Shown one piece after another: positions 41,372 through 49,788 of a DNA stretch of 64,000 bases. The position numbers and the translations under genes are program-made. The notes beneath the pieces are model-generated. The model made no database searches. It was not told where the DNA came from and saw nothing but the letters and a program-made list of their open reading frames with translations. The DNA is from Campylobacter gastrosuis (GTDB lineage: Bacteria; Campylobacterota; Campylobacteria; Campylobacterales; Campylobacteraceae): assembly GCF_030249845.1 (NCBI RefSeq), contig NZ_JANURM010000002.1, positions 186,001 to 250,000 on the forward strand, written 5' to 3'. The stretch's first letter is position 1. Each line of letters starts with the position of its first letter.

Positions 41372-41537
41372 AAACGCTCCGCTATCTAAAATTTTAAGGC
41401 ATTTGCCATAATTTTAAAAAGCGTTTATACACTTTTTTGGCTTAAAATCAGTAAAATTTTGTTTAAATGGTGTTTAAAATGTAAAAAATAAGAGTAAATT
41501 TAGCAGATAGGCAAATTTATTGCGATGAAAATTAAAA

Positions 41538-41557
41538 AGCCCCTAAATTTAGGGGCT
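41538..41557 (-). terminator. Terminator after sodC
   Basis: AGCCCCTAAATTTAGGGGCT is a perfect palindrome just after the sodC stop, followed on the minus strand by TTTTTAATTTTC. It is the clearest intrinsic terminator in the window. Confidence 0.85.
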
Positions 41558-41562
41558 AAAAA

Positions 41563-42084
41563 TTATTTTATAACGCCACAAACCATTCTAGCGCCGCCAC
41601 CGCCAAGTGGTTTTGGATGGTCGCTGTGATTATCGCCGCCAACGTGAATCATCAAAGCGTGTCCCTTTAACTCGCTAACATCTTTGATTTTTGGGGCTAA
41701 AACTGGATACACGGCATTACCCTCGCTATCAACAAAAAGTGCTGGTAAGTCGCCCTTGTGTCCGTTATCATCCCAAGCAAATGAGTGTTTGCCAGCGTTT
41801 GTCGGGTCCCAGTGGCCACCAGCCTTCATACCTAGCCCCTTTTCAGTCGCGCCACAATCAGCATTCATATGCACGTGAAAGCCGTGAGCACCAGCGGTTA
41901 AGCCCTTTAAATTTGGCAAAAATGCCACGCCGTAAGCCGTGTTTATAGCTGTAACTTCGCCGACATTTACATTGCCTTTTTCGCCAAGTTGCTCCATTTG
42001 AATAACTAAGCAGTCGTTTGGCTTGCACTCGTTTGCAAATAAAGCTGCACAAAGTGCGACACTTGCTAATAATACTTTTTTCAT
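41563..42084 (-). CDS. sodC: Periplasmic Cu/Zn superoxide dismutase
   Basis: A 173-residue enzyme converting superoxide to peroxide and oxygen in the periplasm. Signal peptide MKKVLLASVALCAALFANE. Copper ligands are in HGFHVHMNADCG and in MIHVGGDNHSDHP; zinc ligands are supplied from GGHWDPTNAGKHSF and the following Asp. The disulfide Cys pair (DCG and MVCGV) is intact. It has an AAAGGAG site and a strong terminator. An AT-rich perfect palindrome at 42156-42173 lies upstream. Confidence 0.95.
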   Translation of the reverse strand: MKKVLLASVALCAALFANECKPNDCLVIQMEQLGEKGNVNVGEVTAINTAYGVAFLPNLKGLTAGAHGFHVHMNADCGATEKGLGMKAGGHWDPTNAGKHSFAWDDNGHKGDLPALFVDSEGNAVYPVLAPKIKDVSELKGHALMIHVGGDNHSDHPKPLGGGGARMVCGVIK

Positions 42085-42155
42085 AAGTTCTCCTTTTAAA
42101 TAAAGTTTAAATGAAATATTACCAAAGCAATGTAAAAATAAGATTAAAATTTGTA

Positions 42156-42173
42156 AAATAATAAAAATTATTT
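42156..42173. promoter_or_regulatory. AT-rich palindrome upstream of sodC
   Basis: AAATAAT, four A, ATTATTT: perfect 7-base arms, 72 bases upstream of sodC and touching the stop of the next gene. It could be a Fur/PerR-type operator or only a weak terminator of the upstream gene. Confidence 0.35.
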
Positions 42174-42921
42174 AGAAATTTTCTAGCTCTTTGCCCTGCC
42201 CTATCCTGTAAAGCGCGAAGTCGTATTTTATCGGATCAAGTGGGTCAAAATTTTTAAGATTATTTGTAAGGTCTAAAACGGCGTTAAAGTCGTAGCTTTT
42301 TCTTGCACAAAGCCCTAAATTTAGCGAAACTCTGTGCGTATGAACATCAAGTGGCATTAAAAGCTCGGACTTTGGCAGGCTCCTAAAAAGCCCCAAATCA
42401 ATATCCGTATCCCTAACCATCCAGCGTAAAAACATATTATATCGCTTGTAAGGCGAGGTCGGCTTTTTATCAAAAACACGCCCAAAAAAGAACTCATAGC
42501 CATCTGATTTGTAGCTATTTAGGCTGTAAATTTTGGCAATTAAAGCATTTATAGCTTCAATCATCAGTCCGTTTTTATCAAATCCCTGCTTTAAAATTTG
42601 CTCCATATCAAAATCTTTTTTCAAACGGCTTAAAGTGATGAAAATTTCAGCCACATCGGTTGGATTTTCAAAGCGATATTTGTGCGTTTTATAAAATTTT
42701 CTAATCTCATTTTCGCTCTCATCTAAAAGGCTAAAATCAAGTGAATTTAGAAATTTCACGATTAATTTTGCGTTGCCATAGGCAAATAAGGCACAAATTA
42801 AAGCGATGATTGGGTCGTTAAATTTTGACGCTACTTGCAGTGGGTCAGCGTGAGAAAACAGCCCAACGTCCGTGTTTTTATCAAGGACGTGGGCGTCAAG
42901 CTTGGCTTTTAAATCCGTCAT
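42172..42921 (-). CDS. TIGR02757-family protein of unknown function
   Basis: A 249-residue soluble protein. DPLQVASKFNDPIIALICALFAYGNA, LRWMVRDTDIDLGLF and MPLDVHTHRVSLNLGL mark the TIGR02757 family, found widely in Bacteroidetes and epsilonproteobacteria. Its fold resembles HhH-GPD DNA glycosylases in the LDVHTHR block, but function is unproved. It overlaps flgK by 4 bases, the same neighbour as in C. jejuni, so it is co-transcribed with flagellar genes. Confidence 0.8.
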   Translation of the reverse strand: MTDLKAKLDAHVLDKNTDVGLFSHADPLQVASKFNDPIIALICALFAYGNAKLIVKFLNSLDFSLLDESENEIRKFYKTHKYRFENPTDVAEIFITLSRLKKDFDMEQILKQGFDKNGLMIEAINALIAKIYSLNSYKSDGYEFFFGRVFDKKPTSPYKRYNMFLRWMVRDTDIDLGLFRSLPKSELLMPLDVHTHRVSLNLGLCARKSYDFNAVLDLTNNLKNFDPLDPIKYDFALYRIGQGKELENF

Positions 42922-44792
42922 TGTTTTAGGGTTAGAAGCGTTTCAAGCATTTGATTAACGGTGGTTACAATCTTTGCAGCTGCGCCGTAGCTACTTTGAA
43001 AGCGGATTAGGTTTGTTAGCTCCTCGTTTGTATCAACGCCACTAATTGATTGAAATTCCTGTTCGGCAGTCTTATAAAGCGAGGTGTTTGTGGAGTGGAT
43101 ATTGTTATTTGACTCTGTGTCGCTTGCGATGTCGGTTGTCAAAAATCTATAATAGCCCTCAATCGTGTCATCTCGGTTTTGTGCTATGCCGTTTGAGAAA
43201 AATTTTAGCTCATCGTATTGAAGCTGAACCATCTTATTTGCCACTTCGTTGTTACCTAAAACTGGCTTTGCATAACCCCTAAGCTTGGTGTGATCAAGCA
43301 TAAAATCGCCATTTACAGCCATATTTGTGGCTTTGTCCCCACTAAAAAATTTATGCACGCCAAAGACGCCGGGGAAATTTGTGCCGTTATCTTTTATGGC
43401 TATGCTGTATTGACCTTGCATTTGCTTTGGGATTATGGCAAATGAGCCTTTATTTGAGAGCTTGTCATAGTGAAACGACGCCTCAAAGTAGTCGCTGACA
43501 TCATTTAGCATATTGTTATCATCGTTGTCATCTGAATTTGAGTTAAAATCTGCCACAATTGAGTTGCCATATTTCGTGTCATTCATCGTGGTCGTGCCGT
43601 TTATATTTATCGTTTTTCGTGCTATTTCAACGCCTTGATTATTATAAACTATCGCTTCAAACGAGCCTTGCTGGATCTCTTTGCTAAAATTCATAAGCGT
43701 TTTATCATCGTTTAAAAACGAGAATTCATCGGTGTTTGATATCTCCATAGCTGACTCAGCATAAATATTATTTGTGCTGTGAATTATCGTTTTTGCCAAG
43801 GTGTCCATATTATCAATATATTTTTGTATCGTGCCGTCTGTGAATTTTTGGCTATTTTCATCATAAAACCTGCCACGAAGATCAAGCTGGGCGCCGATTT
43901 TGCCGTTATGGATCTTATCCTCCATACTAATTAATCTGCCGTCCTCCATTTCGTAGTAAATTTTTGTTAAATTTCTAGCATCGCCGGTCGTCTCCATTCT
44001 TAATGGATGAAAATTCACGCCATCAACAATGCTAACTCCGCCGATATTTAGCGTATAAAACCTGCCCTCATCGGTAATCCCGCTATCAACTGGGGTGTTA
44101 CTTTTAATATCTGATTTAAATGAGTTTAAATTTACAAGTTTTGACATTGCAAGTTCTAGCTCATCACGTTTATCTCTTAAATCGTTTGCGTTTGTTTTAA
44201 TGCCAGAATCAGCTCCTGACTCAACACGCCTAATCTCCTTATTTATCGTAGCTATCTGCTCTCCAAGGCGATTTATCTCTTCAACATTTATTCTCATCAT
44301 TCTATCAACTTCGGTTTGAAGGTTGTCAAGTTTAGTCGCCGTTCGTGAAATACTACCGCTAAAAAGGGTTGCCATATTTATTAAATTTAGCTTTTGAGCG
44401 GACTCATCTGGATTTGAAGCAAAGTTATTCCACGCATTAAAGTAGTTTGCCATATCTCTACCGATACCTGAGTCTTGCAGGTCGGGGAAATTTTCGGCTA
44501 GTTCTTGTAAAATTCTCTGCTTGTAGCTTGTGTTTTCTAAATTTGATGATGCGGTTTTTAATCTGCCGTAGGTAAATTCATCGTGAATTCTCACGGTCGT
44601 TTCAACCTGAGTGCCCATACCAACGCCACCTTTTACTAAATACAAAGACGGAGCGGCAGTTTGGACTACCCTTTGGCGAGTGTAATACTGAGAATCGGCA
44701 TTTGTGATATTATGACCGGTCGTTGCTATTTGTGCTTGTGCGGCATTTAGCCCTGAAACGCCGGTGTTTAAAGACATAAAAATATTTGCCAT
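42918..44792 (-). CDS. flgK: Flagellar hook-associated protein 1
   Basis: A 624-residue hook-filament junction protein. The N-terminus MANIFMSLNTGVSGLNAAQAQIATTGHNITNADSQYYTRQ is the conserved D0 helix and export region, and the C-terminus ends with the matching D0 helix (SGVDTNEELTNLIRFQSSYGAAAKIVTTVNQMLETLL). The variable middle (about 200-540) forms outer domains. It is the fifth gene of the sigma54-led flgI operon, 3 bases after the FlgN-like gene. Confidence 0.95.
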   Translation of the reverse strand: MANIFMSLNTGVSGLNAAQAQIATTGHNITNADSQYYTRQRVVQTAAPSLYLVKGGVGMGTQVETTVRIHDEFTYGRLKTASSNLENTSYKQRILQELAENFPDLQDSGIGRDMANYFNAWNNFASNPDESAQKLNLINMATLFSGSISRTATKLDNLQTEVDRMMRINVEEINRLGEQIATINKEIRRVESGADSGIKTNANDLRDKRDELELAMSKLVNLNSFKSDIKSNTPVDSGITDEGRFYTLNIGGVSIVDGVNFHPLRMETTGDARNLTKIYYEMEDGRLISMEDKIHNGKIGAQLDLRGRFYDENSQKFTDGTIQKYIDNMDTLAKTIIHSTNNIYAESAMEISNTDEFSFLNDDKTLMNFSKEIQQGSFEAIVYNNQGVEIARKTININGTTTMNDTKYGNSIVADFNSNSDDNDDNNMLNDVSDYFEASFHYDKLSNKGSFAIIPKQMQGQYSIAIKDNGTNFPGVFGVHKFFSGDKATNMAVNGDFMLDHTKLRGYAKPVLGNNEVANKMVQLQYDELKFFSNGIAQNRDDTIEGYYRFLTTDIASDTESNNNIHSTNTSLYKTAEQEFQSISGVDTNEELTNLIRFQSSYGAAAKIVTTVNQMLETLLTLKQ

Positions 44793-44795
44793 TTT

Positions 44796-45215
44796 TTAAA
44801 CCTTTGCCTTGTAAAAATTGCTCTGACTTACGCTTTGAGTGTAGGCATTTTGGTCAAGATTAAACATCTGTTTTGTCAGCGAGTCAAAAAATTCCTTAAC
44901 AAGCACCACGTGTCTTGCGTATTCTTTATTTACTTTATGCAAAATTTCAAGCTTTTCACGCATTAAAACGAGATTTGCCTTAACCTCATCATCTAATGCC
45001 TCTTGCAAATTTTCAGACGTTTTTGAGAGATTTACTAGCTCTTTATCTAAACTTCGCTTTGTATCTTCAAAATTTTTAACCAAGACGCCCTTTTTTCTCA
45101 CACTCTCATCAACAGCCGAATGTTTAGCCTCTTTTATGTTTTCTATATCTTGAAGTGTCGTGTCAATAAGCTCATCTAAAATAGATATAGCCGTATTTAA
45201 ATATCTCTTTAACAT
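44796..45215 (-). CDS. flgN: FlgN-like export chaperone
   Basis: A 139-residue, almost wholly helical, coiled-coil protein with no signal peptide. The position directly between flgM and flgK, plus size, fits FlgN, the type III export chaperone of hook-associated proteins FlgK and FlgL. Sequence identity to enterobacterial FlgN is not obvious. C. jejuni has a similar gene at the same place. Confidence 0.75.
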   Translation of the reverse strand: MLKRYLNTAISILDELIDTTLQDIENIKEAKHSAVDESVRKKGVLVKNFEDTKRSLDKELVNLSKTSENLQEALDDEVKANLVLMREKLEILHKVNKEYARHVVLVKEFFDSLTKQMFNLDQNAYTQSVSQSNFYKAKV

Positions 45216-45232
45216 CTTTTATCCTTGAAATT

Positions 45233-45433
45233 TTAAACAAGTGTATCTACAATCGCCTTAGCCGTTTTTTTCATATCAAGCTCGTAAGTGCCTTCACTTA
45301 TCGCTTTTGAGATACTTGCTAGTTTGCTATCTTGTTTTTGCGTTATCTCGCTTGTTTGCTCCCTTTTTGGAGCGGCTGTTTTGTTTAATAAATTCTGTGA
45401 TACGCCATAACTTGGCTTTAAACCACTAATCAT
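45233..45433 (-). CDS. flgM: Anti-sigma28 factor FlgM
   Basis: About 66 residues when started at the ATG 45433, which has a strong AAGGGG site; longer starts lie within the promoter region. MISGLKPSYGV opens it and the C-terminus SKLASISKAISEGTYELDMKKTAKAIVDTLV is the FliA-binding helix pair of FlgM. FlgM holds sigma28 until it leaves the cell through the completed hook. A sigma28-like element lies at 45465-45490, which would give feedback. Confidence 0.88.
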   Translation of the reverse strand: MISGLKPSYGVSQNLLNKTAAPKREQTSEITQKQDSKLASISKAISEGTYELDMKKTAKAIVDTLV

Positions 45434-45464
45434 ATTACACCCCTTAATTTGATTTACATTCATC

Positions 45465-45490
45465 AAATCGGCATAAATGAAAATTTATTA
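45465..45490 (-). promoter_or_regulatory. Possible sigma28 promoter for flgM
   Basis: GCCGATTT (-10, leftward at 45465-45472) is preceded after 11 bases by TTAATAAA, a poor -35. The -10 core and 11-base spacing match FliA promoters and the position is just upstream of flgM. Confidence 0.5.
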
Positions 45491-45778
45491 ACCCCTTTCT
45501 TTTAAAAAATTGTATAAAAGCTCACTAAATCCTAAACCACCGCTTAGTGCCTTACTCATCGTGTCGTTATACATTGATTTGTAAATATCAGCACCAGCTG
45601 TTTTTGGCAAAAGCTTAGCACTCTCATCTTCTTTTAGCGAAATGTCAAGAATTTCTTTAACCAAAAACGCCTCAAAAGCGTCCGTTTGCTCTCTTAAAAG
45701 CTTGTCGTTTTTTGCTTGTGTTATGGTGTCCGTTTGGGTTTTATTAAAGGCATTTATTGCTAGTGAATTATCTATCAT
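45488..45778 (-). CDS. flgJ: FlgJ-like rod-assembly protein (no muramidase domain)
   Basis: A 96-residue protein equal to only the N-terminal rod-binding part of Flg[21 protein letters not shown] and [30 protein letters not shown] are the FlgJ-N blocks. The C-terminal peptidoglycan hydrolase of enterobacterial FlgJ is missing, as is normal in epsilonproteobacteria. It overlaps flgI by one base. Confidence 0.88.
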   Translation of the reverse strand: MIDNSLAINAFNKTQTDTITQAKNDKLLREQTDAFEAFLVKEILDISLKEDESAKLLPKTAGADIYKSMYNDTMSKALSGGLGFSELLYNFLKERG

Positions 45779-46827
45779 TAAATTATCTCCACATCTACGT
45801 GTATAGCGCCTACACGTTTTAAATTTTGCACGATTGCAATTATATCGCTAGGGCTTGCACCAAGCTTATTTAACGCCCTTGTTAGGGTCGCTAGTGTCGT
45901 TTTATTTTCGCTGATTTTTAGCATATTTAAAGCTGGTGTCACCGACGCTTTGTCTGCTAAATCAAGCTCGTTTTGAGCATTAGCTTCGTAAGAATTTGGC
46001 TCAATTTTTATCGTGATTGAGCCGTGGGTTAAAACGACTGGATCAACGCTTACATTTATGCCACTTACAATAACGCCAGTTCGCTCATCAATAACGACCT
46101 TATCATCAGGGACATAATCAATCTCTAAATTTAACACTCTGCTTATTATGTTTATTAAATTTGCCTCATCTGGGCGATTTACGACTATCGTTCGTGGGTC
46201 AATTGCTGTTGCTATCTCAACGCCTAAATTCTCATTTATTGCGTTTTGAGCATCAATTGCGGTCTTAAAATTTGAGTTTTTAAGGCTTAAAGTAAAGCTT
46301 GGTTGATTATAAATATCATAAAGCACCTCTTTTTCAACCAAAGCCCCATTTAAAATAGTCCCAGCCGTTACGTGCTTATCGCCGCCTCTGCCTGCACTTT
46401 TGCCACCGATACTTAACGAGCCTTGTGCAAGTGCGTAAATATCGCCATCAACGCCCTTTAAAGGCGTCATCAAAAGCGTCCCGCCCTGCAAACTCTTAGC
46501 GTCGCCAATTGATGAGATTGTGATATCAAGCTTATCGCCGTGCCTTGCAAATGGCGGTAAAATCGCTGTTACCATTACAGCAGCGGTATTTTTTGACTTT
46601 ATATCATCTGGATTTATCTTAACATTGACGGTTTGAAGCATATTTGAGAGCGACTGGATTGTAAATTCAGAGCTGCCTCCATCGCCAGTGCCGTTTAATC
46701 CAACAACCAAACCATATCCGATAAGCTGATTTTCACGCACTCCAACGATGTTTGCGATATCTTTTATTTGAGTTGCAAAGGCAAAATTACAAAGCAAAAA
46801 AAGCGTAAAAGCTAGAAATTTTCTCAT
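45778..46827 (-). CDS. flgI: Flagellar P-ring protein FlgI
   Basis: A 349-residue periplasmic protein forming the P ring around the rod in peptidoglycan. The signal peptide [18 protein letters not shown] is followed by [31 protein letters not shown], the family signature. The end [32 protein letters not shown] is also conserved. The second of two ATG codons (46827) is best spaced from AAGGA. It is the first gene of the operon behind the sigma54 promoter at 46856-46871. Confidence 0.96.
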   Translation of the reverse strand: MRKFLAFTLFLLCNFAFATQIKDIANIVGVRENQLIGYGLVVGLNGTGDGGSSEFTIQSLSNMLQTVNVKINPDDIKSKNTAAVMVTAILPPFARHGDKLDITISSIGDAKSLQGGTLLMTPLKGVDGDIYALAQGSLSIGGKSAGRGGDKHVTAGTILNGALVEKEVLYDIYNQPSFTLSLKNSNFKTAIDAQNAINENLGVEIATAIDPRTIVVNRPDEANLINIISRVLNLEIDYVPDDKVVIDERTGVIVSGINVSVDPVVLTHGSITIKIEPNSYEANAQNELDLADKASVTPALNMLKISENKTTLATLTRALNKLGASPSDIIAIVQNLKRVGAIHVDVEII

Positions 46828-46855
46828 CATTTATCCTTGAAATTTTGCGTTTGAT

Positions 46856-46871
46856 AGCAAAAAGCGTTCCA
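46856..46871 (-). promoter_or_regulatory. Sigma54 (RpoN) promoter of the flgI operon
   Basis: TGGAACGCTTTTTGCT reads leftward, with GG and GC separated by exactly 10 bases as RpoN requires (consensus TGGCAC-N5-TTGCW). It lies 29 bases before the flgI start, fitting a normal 5' leader. Hook-basal-body genes in Campylobacter are known to depend on RpoN and FlgSR. Confidence 0.85.
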
Positions 46872-46905
46872 TTTTTAAATTAAGCTAAGCGTAAATTTTA
46901 AATTG

Positions 46906-46911
46906 TATAAT
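46906..46911 (+). promoter_or_regulatory. -10 box for the YedE/TusA pair
   Basis: AATTGTATAAT holds a perfect TATAAT with TG one base before it, on the plus strand, 50 bases before the gene start at 46961. Confidence 0.55.
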
Positions 46912-46960
46912 TTCGCCTTTTAAGTGCTAAGTTTTAGCAAGAAAAATACTGGAATTTTAA

Positions 46961-48175
46961 ATGTTTAACCATTTTAGACAAACCTATCTTGTCAATTTTT
47001 GGGACGTCGGCAAGGCAATGATTGCACTTGCTATCATAAGTGCCGTGTATTTTGGCATTTTTGGCGGAGTTTGGGCTGTTACTGGCGAGATGACACGCTG
47101 GGGCGGCGAGTTTTTGGAGCTTTTTGGTATGGATTTATCGGGCTATTCATATTACAAAATGCAAAATTTAAACGGCACACCACTAACTAGGACTGATGGC
47201 GTAATGCTAATTGGTATGTTCTTAGGTGCTACAATTGCTGCTTTTATGGCAAATAAAGTCAAATTTCGCCTACCAGCAAGCGGTATTCGTGTATTTCAAG
47301 CCATAGTCGGTGGCATTTTATCTGGCTTTGGCGCACGCCTTGCTTTTGGGTGCAATTTAGCTGACTTTTTTACTGGACTGCCTTATTTTTCGCTTCACAC
47401 GTGGCTTTTTGCCGTGTTTATGGTGCTTGGAATTTATGTAGCTGTAAAGGTCGGCAAACTTAAAATTTTTCGCCCAAAGGTCGTTTTAGAAAAGTGTGGC
47501 GTAAATGGCAAAGGTATCGTAAAAGATAAAGGCAGAGCCGATAGGCACTTCTTTTATGGCATTTTGGTGCTTGTCTTTTCTATCGCTTGGCTTATCTATC
47601 TTTTTATCAATGCTCCGAGTTTTGATCTAAAAATCAAGGCTAGTTTATTGCCACTTGCGCTTATTTTTGGCGTTGCTTTTGGATTTATCATCTCAAAAGG
47701 GCAGGTTTGCTTTACTTCGTGTTTTAGGGATCTGTTTTTATTTGGGCGTGATACAGCGACAAAGGGTGCGTTTTATGGGATGATAATTGCTACTTTTATT
47801 GTCTTTGTGCTTATGCTAAATGGCTATCAAGCAAAGGTTGTAAATTTTAGCCCAGCCGTTGCTGTTGGTGCGTTTTTGTTTGGCTTTGGCATTGTTTTTG
47901 CAGGGGGTTGTGAGTGTGGCTGGACTTACAGGGCTACCGAAGGGCAGATGCATTTTATGATTGTTGGTGTGGCAAATTTTGTAGGCACGGCAATACTAGC
48001 GTTAAATTATGACCTTATGCCAGCTTGGTTTAAAGATGGTGCTAAGATAAATTTATTAAGCGAATTTGGCTTACTTGGCGGTTTGGCTGTAAATTTATGC
48101 CTTTTTGGCTTGGCACTTTTGCTTGTGTTTTTTTATAAACAAGGATTTTTTAAAAGAGGTGGATACAATGTATGA
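46961..48175 (+). CDS. fdhT: YedE/YeeE-family membrane protein, FdhT-like
   Basis: A 404-residue protein with about ten hydrophobic segments in two DUF395 repeats. SGFGARLAFGCNLADFFTGLPYFSLHTW and GFGIVFAGGCECGWTYRATEGQ carry the conserved Cys residues of the two halves, and GFIISKGQVCFTSCFRDLFLFGRDTATKG is the family core. Related YeeE proteins import thiosulfate. In C. jejuni this gene and its TusA-like partner (FdhT/FdhU) are needed for formate dehydrogenase and selenium supply. Its stop overlaps the TusA-like start. Confidence 0.85.
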   Translation: MFNHFRQTYLVNFWDVGKAMIALAIISAVYFGIFGGVWAVTGEMTRWGGEFLELFGMDLSGYSYYKMQNLNGTPLTRTDGVMLIGMFLGATIAAFMANKVKFRLPASGIRVFQAIVGGILSGFGARLAFGCNLADFFTGLPYFSLHTWLFAVFMVLGIYVAVKVGKLKIFRPKVVLEKCGVNGKGIVKDKGRADRHFFYGILVLVFSIAWLIYLFINAPSFDLKIKASLLPLALIFGVAFGFIISKGQVCFTSCFRDLFLFGRDTATKGAFYGMIIATFIVFVLMLNGYQAKVVNFSPAVAVGAFLFGFGIVFAGGCECGWTYRATEGQMHFMIVGVANFVGTAILALNYDLMPAWFKDGAKINLLSEFGLLGGLAVNLCLFGLALLLVFFYKQGFFKRGGYNV

Positions 48176-48398
48176 GATAACTTACACGCTTGATATTCAG
48201 GGCGAGGCTTGCCCTATGCCAGCGGTTGCGACACTTGAAATTTTACCGCAAATGAAAAGTGGCGAGGTGCTTGAAGTGCTTTGTGATTGCCCTCAGGCGA
48301 TAAACTCAATCCCAGTTGATGCAAGAAATCGTGGCTTTGAGGTCTTAAAGATAGAACAAGACGGCCCAACGCTTCGCTTTATCATCAAAAAACCATAA
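48168..48398 (+). CDS. fdhU: TusA/SirA-family sulfur carrier, FdhU-like
   Basis: About 76 residues starting MYEITYTLDIQGEACPMPAVATLE. The CPxP motif (Cys in ACPMP) is the active Cys that carries sulfur or selenium as a persulfide/perselenide. The ATG at 48168 overlaps the YedE stop (ATGTATGA) and has AGAGGTGG upstream; an earlier in-frame start would lie inside the membrane-protein gene. YedE-TusA pairs are a known unit, fitting FdhTU. Confidence 0.88.
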   Translation: MYEITYTLDIQGEACPMPAVATLEILPQMKSGEVLEVLCDCPQAINSIPVDARNRGFEVLKIEQDGPTLRFIIKKP

Positions 48399-48404
48399 AA
48401 TTTT

Positions 48405-48433
48405 CTAGCCTTATGCGTAATAGCTAAGGCTAG
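48405..48433. terminator. Possible bidirectional hairpin between fdhU and rsmD
   Basis: CTAGCCTTA and TAAGGCTAG form a 9-bp perfect stem around an 11-base loop in the 12-base gap region of two convergent genes and the rsmD end. There is only a weak U-tract on the minus side. Confidence 0.35.
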
Positions 48434-48971
48434 TCGCTCCAAATTTTCGTGTCTTTAAAAGGCAAAAACTACCTAAATTTTCAGCCATTTTAAACGTGCT
48501 TGAATGCTCAAAAACGACCATTTTTACATTATCTTTGCTAAAATTTTTAACCAAATCCATAAGCCTGTCATAAATCCCACTAAATCCATCTCTAAAATCA
48601 AACGGCGGATCAAGGTAGATGATGAAATTTTCACTTTTATCTGCGATGATTTTTGGCAAAATCTCAAAGCTATCGCCATTTATCGCTTCTAAATTTTTAG
48701 CATTTAGGCTGTTTAGATTTTTTTTAGTTAGCTTAAATGCCTCCTTATCAATCTCAATGGCAATGCCAAATTTAGCCCCATTACTAACCGCCTCACAAGT
48801 CATCACACCACTACCGCCAAAGCCCTCAACAAAAAACGCCCCCCTTAGCTCATCTCTAATCGTGTCAAAAAACGAGCCTTTTACCAAGCTCTTTGTGCTT
48901 CGTGTCGTGTTTAAGCTAGGCAGGTCTAGCTTTTTGCCTTTGTAAATTCCGCTTGAAATTTGCGTCTTCAA
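48411..48971 (-). CDS. rsmD: 16S rRNA m2G966 methyltransferase RsmD
   Basis: A 186-residue SAM-dependent methyltransferase. SGIYKGKKLDLPSLNTTRSTKSLVKGSFFDTI is the typical RsmD start, the SAM site is FVEGFGGSGVMTCEAVSNGA, and the catalytic motif IV is YLDPPFD. RsmD methylates G966 of 16S rRNA in the small subunit. The upstream hypothetical gene overlaps its start by 4 bases. Confidence 0.92.
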   Translation of the reverse strand: MKTQISSGIYKGKKLDLPSLNTTRSTKSLVKGSFFDTIRDELRGAFFVEGFGGSGVMTCEAVSNGAKFGIAIEIDKEAFKLTKKNLNSLNAKNLEAINGDSFEILPKIIADKSENFIIYLDPPFDFRDGFSGIYDRLMDLVKNFSKDNVKMVVFEHSSTFKMAENLGSFCLLKTRKFGATSLSYYA

Positions 48972-49303
48972 GAGTGCCTCTTAAAAAGCTCAACTAAATC
49001 AGCTTTAAAATTAGCCAAAATCAAATCAAGCTCGGCGTTAAAATCGCCTTTTTTGCTCTCTTTAACGCCCTTAACCTGAATGGCTGAATAAAATTCCTTT
49101 AAATTTTCAACCAAAGCCTTTTTTGTAAATGGCAGGGCTAAGTGTGAGCCACTTTCGCCGATTAAAAATAGCGGTTTTTGCGTGTTTAACCGCCTATCAG
49201 ATACGATAAAATCGCACTCGCTGTTATAGGCTATGAATTCTTGGCAAAATAGCAAAAGTGTCTTTTGGAGCAAAATGCAATCGCACTCAAATGAAATTTT
49301 CAT
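48968..49303 (-). CDS. Conserved hypothetical, soluble
   Basis: A 111-residue protein. The start MKISFECDCILLQKTLLLFCQEF suggests a Cys-containing helix; SECDFIVSDRRLNTQKPLFLIGESGSHLALPFTKKALVENL is the rest. No recognised domain. It overlaps rsmD by 4 bases and is translationally coupled to it; its start faces the flaG promoter divergently. Confidence 0.65.
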   Translation of the reverse strand: MKISFECDCILLQKTLLLFCQEFIAYNSECDFIVSDRRLNTQKPLFLIGESGSHLALPFTKKALVENLKEFYSAIQVKGVKESKKGDFNAELDLILANFKADLVELFKRHS

Positions 49304-49345
49304 ACAATCCCTTTAAAAATTTTTGATATTTTAACAAAAATAGTA

Positions 49346-49372
49346 TAAAGAAAAAATGTTTTTGTCCGATTT
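49346..49372 (+). promoter_or_regulatory. Sigma28 (FliA) promoter of flaG-fliD-fliS
   Basis: TAAAGAAA, 11 bases, TCCGATTT. This is close to the FliA consensus TAAAGTTT-N11-GCCGATAA with exact spacing, and is 27 bases before the flaG start. Filament-cap and chaperone genes are late flagellar genes. Confidence 0.75.
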
Positions 49373-49399
49373 AATCATAAAGAAAAATTTTTTAAAGGA

Positions 49400-49786
49400 G
49401 TGAAAATGGAGATTTTTAAAGCAGCGGCACAGCCACTTGATGCTAGTTTATCAGTTTCAAACACTAGGGGTTCAGATGTTAGAGATGTAGAAAAATCAGA
49501 AATTCAGGCAAATTTAGTAGAAAAAGAGAATGAAGATCTCTCAAAACTATCGCCAGATGAGCTTACAAAAAAGATGAAAGAAGCAACTGATGAGCTAAAC
49601 TACCAAATGCAGCAGCTAAACACAAACGTCCGCTTTGCCTACAACAGCCAAGAAAGCACAATGGTCGTTCAAGTAAGAGAGGCAAGCACTGGCGATTTAA
49701 TAAGAGAGCTACCGACAAAAGAGGCTTTAAGAATAGCACGATATTTTAGAGAAAGCATAGGTTTGCTTTTTGACAAGGAGAGTTAA
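49400..49786 (+). CDS. flaG: Flagellar protein FlaG
   Basis: A 128-residue protein. The FlaG core is DELNYQMQQLNTNVRFAYNSQESTMVVQVREASTGDLIRELPTKEALRIARYFRESIGLLFD, the full length of the family domain (about 65-128). The N-terminal half is low complexity. FlaG limits filament length in several genera. It opens the operon, two bases before fliD. Confidence 0.93.
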   Translation: MKMEIFKAAAQPLDASLSVSNTRGSDVRDVEKSEIQANLVEKENEDLSKLSPDELTKKMKEATDELNYQMQQLNTNVRFAYNSQESTMVVQVREASTGDLIRELPTKEALRIARYFRESIGLLFDKES

Positions 49787-49788
49787 AA

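Noticed and set aside
41372..41537. A small gene or RNA between the TSUP permease and sodC
   Set aside because: About 165 AT-rich bases hold no open frame with a ribosome-binding site and no tRNA-like stem. Only the sodC terminator is supported.
47907..47911. G run of five in the YedE gene as a phase-variation tract
   Set aside because: Five G is too short for frequent slippage and the reading frame is intact.
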